Assembly: GCA_029532625.1 (NCBI GenBank)
Contig: JARFXM010000001.1
Coordinates: 310,001-374,000 of the forward strand
DNA from: Lomentospora prolificans
Lineage: Eukaryota > Ascomycota > Sordariomycetes > Microascales > Microascaceae
Length of the DNA: 64,000 bases
Reading direction: 5' to 3'
Part shown: piece after piece, positions 58,066-64,000 of the stretch
Position numbering within the stretch: position 1 is the stretch's first letter
Layout of the letters: each line of letters begins with the position of its first letter
The notes under the pieces: model-generated
Databases searched by the model: none
What the model saw: the letters and a program-made list of their open reading frames with translations, nothing else
What the model was told of the DNA's origin: nothing
Translations under genes and position numbers: made by a program

Positions 58066-59806
58066 TTACGCGCCATGGCTATCCTCCTCAAACACATACT
58101 TCTCAAACTTTCTAGCCGGAATCTTCCTCTCAAACATGACGTCGAGCTCCTCATACGACCTGCCCTTGGTGCCAGGAACGTCGTAAAACAGGGCTAGCAA
58201 CATCAAGATGCCCTGACCGAAGAAGATCCATCCAATGTTTCCTCCCAAGTTAGCCTGGTCCTGATTAAAAAGATAAGGCATAATGATGGTCCAGACGGTG
58301 GATGCAAGGAACTGCCATGCGGTTCCGATACCTAGAGACTTGGATCGTAGACGCGTAGCAGAAACCTCTCCGGCGACCGCCATCGACGCACCGACCGCTG
58401 GTCCATAGGAGAGAGAAGTAAACTGGAGGGCAATTCCGATGATCAAAAGGTTCTTTGGGGTGCGCGCCATAGTACCCACGATGCCCATGATAAGGTACAT
58501 CACCACGCAAAGCCCAACACCGAAGAACATCAGTGGCCTATGGCGGAACTTCATGAGGAGGAAGAAGTTTACAATAGCGGAGACAACACCGGCGCTGATA
58601 CCGACTTGGATAATCATCACAACAGTGTTGCTAGCAAGACCAGTCTGGTTCAAGAAGTATGGCGCGTTGGCGGAGAGCACTGCGCCAACCACCTGCGACA
58701 TGTAGAAGCATATGATGATAATCCTCGTCCTTCGCAAGTTGGTTCCACGCAAGCAATCCATGAACGAAGCCTGGCCGCCCGTCGCCGCAAGCTGACGCTC
58801 GGCCTCGACAGTGTCGACGATCTCGCGATAACGGGCGTCGATGACGGCGGGGTTCGTGTTCTTGCTGTAGAGGCGCGCGAGGCTTTGGCGAGCTTGGTCG
58901 TGCTTGTCTTTCATGATGAGCCAGTAGGGAGACTCGGGGAGGAAGTATATTCCGATGGCGAGAATGCCGGGGAAGGCCCAGGCGGCGGCGAAGACAACGC
59001 GGAAGGCCGACTCGTCCATGATGGAGACGCGGCTGAAGGTGGCCGAGATAGCGATGAGGAAGCCCAAGTTCTACACAACCATTAGAATCCATATTATTGA
59101 TGTGCAGATTCGAGAATCACAAAACTCACCATCGCGACGGTGTTGGTCGACAGAGCGATACTTCGCATCGGCAAAGGCGCAATCTCAGAAATGTACGTCT
59201 GAGTGGTAGTCAAGACCAGCCCGATAGCGAAGCCAGTAACGATCTTGGCCCCGAGGAAGTGCGCTGAGTTGTTCGAGACGTAAGCGATGGCAATTCCGGC
59301 GGCTGAAATTGGGATGAAGAGCATGAAGACGATACGACGACCGACGGCGTCCTGGACGTAGCCGGCGACGAAACCGCCAATCATGATCATGACGTTGTAC
59401 ATGGCGTTCCAGGCAGCCTGCCAAGAGGCGGGAATGATGAGAGTTCCATTGACTTCGGAAGCGAACGTGTGTCTGTATCGACAAGTTAACGAAGAGTGCG
59501 TAAGAAGGAATTCCTATAAACCCACTGGAAGGCTGGCATGGCAAGACAGACGGAGAGAGCCAGATTCTCATAACCGACAATAATAGAACCAACTGGCCAA
59601 CGTTAACATCAATCGCAGTGGCGGGGATCTAAGCAGTCCTTACTGTTGGCGTAGAGAGTCCAAAACACTATCTTGGGATTCTGCAAGATACACTGCCACG
59701 GGCTGATGCTGTCCACCTCGGCGATGGCGACCTCGCCTTTGCCCTCCGCGGTAGCGACGGTGTCGACATGGCGAAGCGACGTTCGATCCTTATCTTCCTT
59801 GGACAT
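58066..59806 (-). CDS. MFS transporter, sugar-porter (alpha-glucoside permease-like)
   Basis: Four exons (59806-59644, 59592-59526, 59472-59130, 59070-58066) give 525 aa with about 12 membrane segments. The start MSKEDKDRTSLRHVDT follows a clear ATG. Marks are SIIVGYENLALSVCLAMPAF in TM1, DAVGRRIVFMLFIP, PESPYWLIMKDKHDQARQSL and the exit motif VPGTKGRSYEELDVMFE, all typical of fungal maltose/hexose-like porters. The second exon is only 67 bp, and the Gln at its end is split by the intron (donor GTGGGT). The gene lies between the intracellular GH3 glucosidase and the esterase, and its upstream region has copy 2 of the shared palindrome. Uptake of a glucoside for the GH3 enzyme is the most economical reading, but it is inference. 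Confidence 0.92.
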
Positions 59807-60366
59807 GTTGAAAAGTCCTATTCTCAGACCTCTTCGAAGTTTGGCAAGTTGGTTTGAAGAAGAGAAAACGGGCCAGGTTGAAGTGGTCTGGCAGTGATTG
59901 TCTAAGACAGGCTTCTCCTTCAAAATCCAGAAATCGAAGGGAATCAAGATAGAAATATAGACGGCAGGTTCCTCTAGAATACCAAGATCAAGAACACAAA
60001 AGAGGCAACTCTAAAAATCGTGGGGTATTCCACAATGGCCGCCGTCGCGTCTCCAATCCCCAGATTTTCCCCAGGTTGCAAGAAAAGATGGCCCGCGGAC
60101 GGGGCAGCCCCCGGGTTTTCCGGCGCCATCCATGCACTTAGCCTGTGCCGTTTCTATTGCGACTTGCGCGGCCACCCCACAGATAAGGAAAACGGGCGCG
60201 GGGCTGTTCGTCTTTGGCTGCCGCGAAAAAGAGCCGAGCTGGGGTTCGATAAAAGCCGGGATATCCTGAGATTGGAATTAAGGTGGAATTTTGAGTTTGA
60301 ATTTTCATCTTATGAGTTACGAGGTGAAATAGATTATTTTGGATCCTAGCAAGCTCTAACTAAGCT
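59807..60366. other. Promoter region of the MFS transporter
   Basis: 560 bp with the shared palindrome (60111-60123). No TGCGGAGT copy was seen here. A CreA-like GCGGGG sits near 60197. The right end is the 3' flank of the esterase gene. Confidence 0.55.
60111..60123. promoter_or_regulatory. Shared palindrome CCGG-GTTTT-CCGG (copy 2, transporter promoter)
   Basis: Same half sites and spacing as copies 1 and 3, with one base different in the spacer. It lies about 310 bp upstream of the transporter ATG at 59806. Confidence 0.55.
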
Positions 60367-61556
60367 TTACTCCTTCCGGCGGATCACACTTTCTAAAAAG
60401 TCGAACCCCTTCCGTTGCTTCTCCCAGGTCCGCGATCCAACCTGCATCTTGGCGGCGAATGTGTGCCCCTCGTCTTCAGCCTCAAGAAACTCACACTTTA
60501 CTCCCTTCTTTTGTAACTCTGCATAAAAGTCCTTACTTAGACTGATGGGAACCATGACGTCTTGATTACCGTGAACGATAACCGTCGGCGGGAAATCCGC
60601 CGTGACATTGAGCAGAGGATCCACCTTTGCCCACTCTTTCGAAGGGAATATCGTCTCGAACACGGCACCAGTCTTGATTTGCGTAAACGCAAATGCTTGT
60701 CTCGGGTCATTAAAGTCGGGAGCTCCAGTCGGGGTGCTATTCTGGCCCTCGAGAGAGACGACGCCTCGGATAGGCACCGGAGATTCGTCCCACATAGGCT
60801 TGAAGAAGGATTCGGGGAGGTCGGTGGATAGAGACGGGGCCACTTGGGGCAGAGGCGTAGTCCAGTGGGGATCTGCAAAATTGGCAGGCCCGTACATGTC
60901 GTAAATGGCCGCCACGGGTTTGGGGACGTCGAAGCCCTGCGGATAGTTAGCTGGGCTCCGACACGCGGCTGGGTTACCCGGGGACATGGTTCTGGGGCTT
61001 TCCGAGCTGCAGCCTGGGAACGATTCCGGTAATGCAGGGATTTTCCGCAGTATCATGGGAGATCCTTACCAAGCTCAAGGCTAGTGTGCCGCCAGATGAG
61101 GTCCCAAAGGCCATGATGCTGTCGTGATCGATGGCGTAAGGCGTCGCTGTCTGCCCGGAAATAGCTTTCGCTAGCCCACCATCGTGAATCCAAGCCAAGA
61201 GGTCACGACAATCGCGCATTGGCCCCTCGAGAAGATTAACTTGCGGACATAGCCGGTGGTTTGGCACGAGCACTATCCATCCTCTGTTGAGGCAGTCTTG
61301 GACTTGGTCTTTATTGACCAAGTCCGAGGACCCCAGCATAAACGCACCTCCATGGATATCGATGACTGTTCGTTATAGTCAGACGTGTTCAAATGGCTTC
61401 TGGCCTTTTATGAGACAGATCTTTAGGAAGGGGATATGCCTTACTTGTGGGGTATTGCGTCTCCCTATCCTGAGCTGGTGGCAGATACACATCGACATCG
61501 ATCTCCTGCTGGTCCAAGACCTTGTAAACCGCCCGGAAAGAAGTTGGAGGCGCCAT
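60367..61556 (-). CDS. Alpha/beta-hydrolase fold-3 esterase (HSL-like)
   Basis: Three exons (61556-61445, 61365-61070, 60936-60367) give 325 aa. The oxyanion-hole motif IDIHGGAFMLGSS (His42-Gly-Gly) and nucleophile IMAFGTSSGGTLAL (Ser127 in GxSxG) mark the hormone-sensitive-lipase-like group. The acid is likely in IVHGNQDVMVP and the His in AEDEGHTFAAK. There is no signal peptide, so it is cytosolic. The second intron is 133 bp and could hide a tiny exon, although the simple join keeps frame and reads well. It shares a promoter with the quercetinase-like gene. In known flavonol breakdown an esterase hydrolyses the depside left by quercetinase; a role here is an inference from position. Confidence 0.87.
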
Positions 61557-62317
61557 AGTGTTTCTTTGAAGGAAGCAACTAGACCAAATAATCTACACAG
61601 AAAACGTCGCAACTAGTCGATGATGCGCCGAGGTGCTGTAGATATCATACTCGGAACTCTTCCCCCACCCCGGAAGCATGATCGCAGAGTCTCCCAAACT
61701 CCCCTCCTTAGAGCCGGCGCCAAGTCTGCAGAGCAGTCATCGAAAACTTGAGTGCGGAGGAACTAGTGGACTGAAATGCGGAGTGCAGTGCGGGGAATCC
61801 TGTGCCTCAACGACCGTTAGGAATATTCCGGCTTTTCCGGACTGTGCACGATCACCACCCAGGTCCCTCGCCGGACATTCCGATCGCGAACGAACGCCGC
61901 CTCCACCATTCAAAACGCGTTGTAACACACCTAATTGTTAACCTCCGGGGTAAATTGAATATGTGAGCCGCAGCCGAGCGATTTCGAGTACCCTAAATCG
62001 AGCTAGTCGCAAGCCAGCGGAGAACCGAAATGGTAATGGCACGAGTGCTTTGCTGCGGATATGTCATGGTAGCTCGCTCTTCGGCCTCGCGCCTTCGGAA
62101 ATGTGGAGGCGGGGAGTTAGGAAAAGTGGAGGGCAGCTACATAGATTAAAAGTGATGAACCCCATGAGGAAGGAAGTTGGACTTTTAGAATAGAAGGCTT
62201 CTTTCGATCCATGAGACAACTTCTAGTGTAGTTTAGAGCTTGTCACTTCTACTCTTAATCTTTTTTGTACATCACTGTTCCTGTTGGAGGCCCGGAGCCA
62301 AAAGCCACTTATCCAAG
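61557..62317. other. Divergent promoter region (esterase / quercetinase-like gene)
   Basis: 761 bp between two oppositely transcribed genes. It holds the shared palindrome (61828-61840), TGCGGAGT-type elements (61753-61784) and CreA-like SYGGRG hexamers (GCGGGG at 61790; CCGGGG near 61947). Confidence 0.6.
61828..61840. promoter_or_regulatory. Shared palindrome CCGG-CTTTT-CCGG (copy 3, divergent promoter)
   Basis: Identical in all 13 bases to copy 1. It lies about 275 bp upstream of the esterase start and 480 bp upstream of the bicupin start, so one site could serve both genes. Confidence 0.55.
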
Positions 62318-63433
62318 ATGCCCATCCCCGTCAAGACTACCCCTCCCGATGCGAGGACCAGCTACATCATCGACCAGCTCGAAGGTGAGCGCATCACCAT
62401 CCCCGGCAGCAAGGGTGTATTCCGTATCCTTGCGTCCGAGAAGCAGACCGGCGATGGCATCGCCGTGTTCCAGAGCGGCGCCGTCCTCTCCGATGCACCA
62501 GGCTTCCACTGGCATGAGGAGGCTCACGATGTATTCCTTTGCACCAAGGGATTCATTAAGCTCTGGAATGGCGACAAGTGCCGCATCATGGGTCCCGGAG
62601 ATTTTGCCTACATCCCGCCTGTGAGTTTTCCTCTCGCTGTGTAAAGCGTGCTAGCACTGTTTCTAATTCTCCTCCAGAAAGTCATTCACAACCCCGAGCT
62701 TCTCGGTCCACACACCGAGCAATACGGTCTTATCTCCCCCGCCAACTGGGTAGATTTCTTCCGCTACGTTTCCGAACCCTACGACGGTATCCTCGCCCCT
62801 GCCACAGACAACCGCGACCTCCGCGCCCTCCTTGTCCCCAAGGTCATCGCTGCCAAGGATCGCTTCGACGTCCACTTTGTCCGGGATCCTAACTTTGTTC
62901 CCCCCGAGGTTGGCGACTGGCTTCCCGAAGAAAACGAGCTCCCTAAGGAAGCTCTCACTCCTTATTTCCTTAAAGCCAACATGGGGCCCAGGTGGATGGT
63001 CGGCGGCGTTATGTCGAGGCCGTTTATCAGGGCAAACCACGTTCAGGGAAAATTTGCTATTTCGAGCATCGAGTCTTCGAGCTTGTACAAGGCTGCGCCG
63101 CTGGCTAGGTGGTTTACATTCCCCAAGGTAGACCACTGTTTCTGTGTTTTGGAGGGCCTGTTGAAGATCAAGTTGAAGGGGCAGGAGGAGTGGGATACTG
63201 TGAGGGAGGGTCAAACCGTTGTTTTGTCGGCGGGTGAGACCTTTACTTTGGATTTTGGAAGCAGGTATGTGAGGGCTTTCTCATTTACGAATGGCCCTGG
63301 TATTGAGGAGGTGATTCATGCTGCTGGTGCGTCTGTGGAGGATGTTATCTTACCTGATGAGGTGGCGGATGTGAACGAGGAGCAGTTCAAAAAGGCGTGC
63401 GATGATCTTAATGTCACGATAGAATCACTGTAG
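62318..63433 (+). CDS. Quercetin 2,3-dioxygenase-like bicupin
   Basis: Two exons (62318-62620, 62678-63433) give 352 aa. The N-terminal cupin has GFHWHEEAHDVFLCTKG, giving His64, His66 and Asp71, with the last histidine His105 in KVIHNPELLG. In characterised fungal quercetinases the position of Asp71 is a catalytic glutamate. The second cupin (about residues 200-320) has a degenerate site around PKVDHCFCVLEGLLKI. Family enzymes open the flavonol C-ring, releasing CO and a depside. There is no signal peptide from the ATG, unlike secreted Aspergillus quercetinases. An in-frame upstream stretch that would look like a signal (62240 on) lacks an ATG. It shares its promoter with the esterase. Confidence 0.85.
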
Positions 63434-63617
63434 ATACTCCCAGCTTCTGAATCTATGAGAAACGCACAATTCAAGTTTATGTATGGAATATTTATGATAT
63501 GATGAAGCGAGTCAACACCAATGACAAAATAAAATAAAATTCAAGTCAGGTAGGAAATATACAATTTAAAACTGTGGTAGATCTATCTAGATGTACGTAA
63601 TCTACTCTACTATTTAA

Positions 63618-64000
63618 CTATTCAATACAGAAGATTCGCTTGAGTACAGATGTTACACCAGCCCATCCCTTCTTTTCCTGAGCAGTCTCGGCTACGGCGT
63701 GAGTCGAGGGTTTTCCCTCGCCGTTGGCCAACTTCTGCTTTGTCGTGTTGTTGTCCGCGGCGCTTCCATAGTTCTCCTTCTCTTCGACGGGGGGAACAAC
63801 AACAGAGTCCGCCTTATCTGTGTTCCTAGTATCCTCCTATTTTCCAAAAAGAGTTTCCATCAGAACTTGTGCCCCACGATATCAAGACTCTATGAATATA
63901 ACACTTGCCTGGGGAGCGTCCTGTTCCGCCCTCGTCTCGACAGGCGCGGATTCCGGCGACTCAGTCTTGAAGGGGTTTGCCGCCACTGCTTCTTCCACCT
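63618..64000 (-). CDS. C-terminal part of an unidentified protein (cut by the right edge)
   Basis: Two exon parts (64000-63909 and 63836-63618) join in frame and end in ...VTSVLKRIFCIE and a TAG stop. The visible 103 or so residues are acidic, Glu/Lys/Ala-rich and probably disordered (KTESPESAPVETRAEQDAPQ, VVVPPVEEKENYGSAADN). The intron (63908-63837) appears to start with GCAAGT rather than GT, a GC-AG intron. No family is recognised from this tail. Confidence 0.55.

Noticed and set aside
62240..62317. Hydrophobic in-frame extension before the bicupin ATG that looks like a signal peptide
   Set aside because: It has no ATG; the frame is closed by TAG at 62234-62236 and would need a TTG start.

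Overview
The window is nuclear DNA of a filamentous ascomycete, most likely a sordariomycete. Genes carry short GT-AG introns (mostly 50-100 bp, often with a CTAAC-type branch site), sit about 2-3 kb apart on both strands, and encode typical fungal families: Zn2Cys6 regulators, sugar-porter MFS, GH2/GH3/CE1 enzymes, an ATRIP/UvsD-type checkpoint protein and a P5A ATPase. I rebuilt the exon structures by hand from splice signals; for every multi-exon gene except the cytidylyltransferase (first junction unresolved) and the protein cut by the right edge, the joined exons keep frame to the stop. There are no bacterial features.

Layout. 1-6.3 kb: 5' part of a beta-mannosidase (-), a Gfo/Idh/MocA oxidoreductase (-) and a PhyH-type dioxygenase (+). 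6.9-10.3 kb: gene-poor, with a decayed SnoaL/NTF2-like gene and further decayed sequence. 10.4-18.3 kb: a Zn2Cys6 regulator (-) facing a sugar transporter (+) across about 3 kb of non-coding DNA. 20.2-31.8 kb: a small unknown protein, the spliceosomal SmE gene (five exons), a sulfotransferase-like protein, a secreted CE1 esterase, a 5'-nucleotidase-like enzyme and a membrane protein with a duplicated glycosylatable N-terminus. 32.5-39.7 kb: an SDR, CDP-DAG synthase and the ATRIP/UvsD homologue. 39.9-45.6 kb: a regulator with two C2H2-type fingers plus a Zn2Cys6 cluster, divergent from a carotenoid/stilbene-cleavage oxygenase, followed by an alpha/beta hydrolase. 46.1-53.6 kb: a Cys-rich orphan, the ER P5A ATPase and mitochondrial malate dehydrogenase. 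54.7-63.4 kb: an intracellular GH3 glucosidase, a sugar-porter MFS, an alpha/beta-hydrolase esterase and a quercetinase-like bicupin. The right edge cuts a minus-strand gene.

Most interesting: the 54.7-63.4 kb block looks like an intracellular catabolic pathway for flavonol glycosides or related aryl glycosides (import, deglycosylation, ring-opening dioxygenation, ester hydrolysis). None of the three enzymes shows a signal peptide. Each of the three upstream regions of the block carries the same 13-bp palindrome, CCGG-(C/G)TTTT-CCGG, a CGG-N5-CCG site of the kind Zn2Cys6 regulators bind. A second, weaker candidate module is the oxygenase/hydrolase/regulator group at 39.9-45.6 kb.
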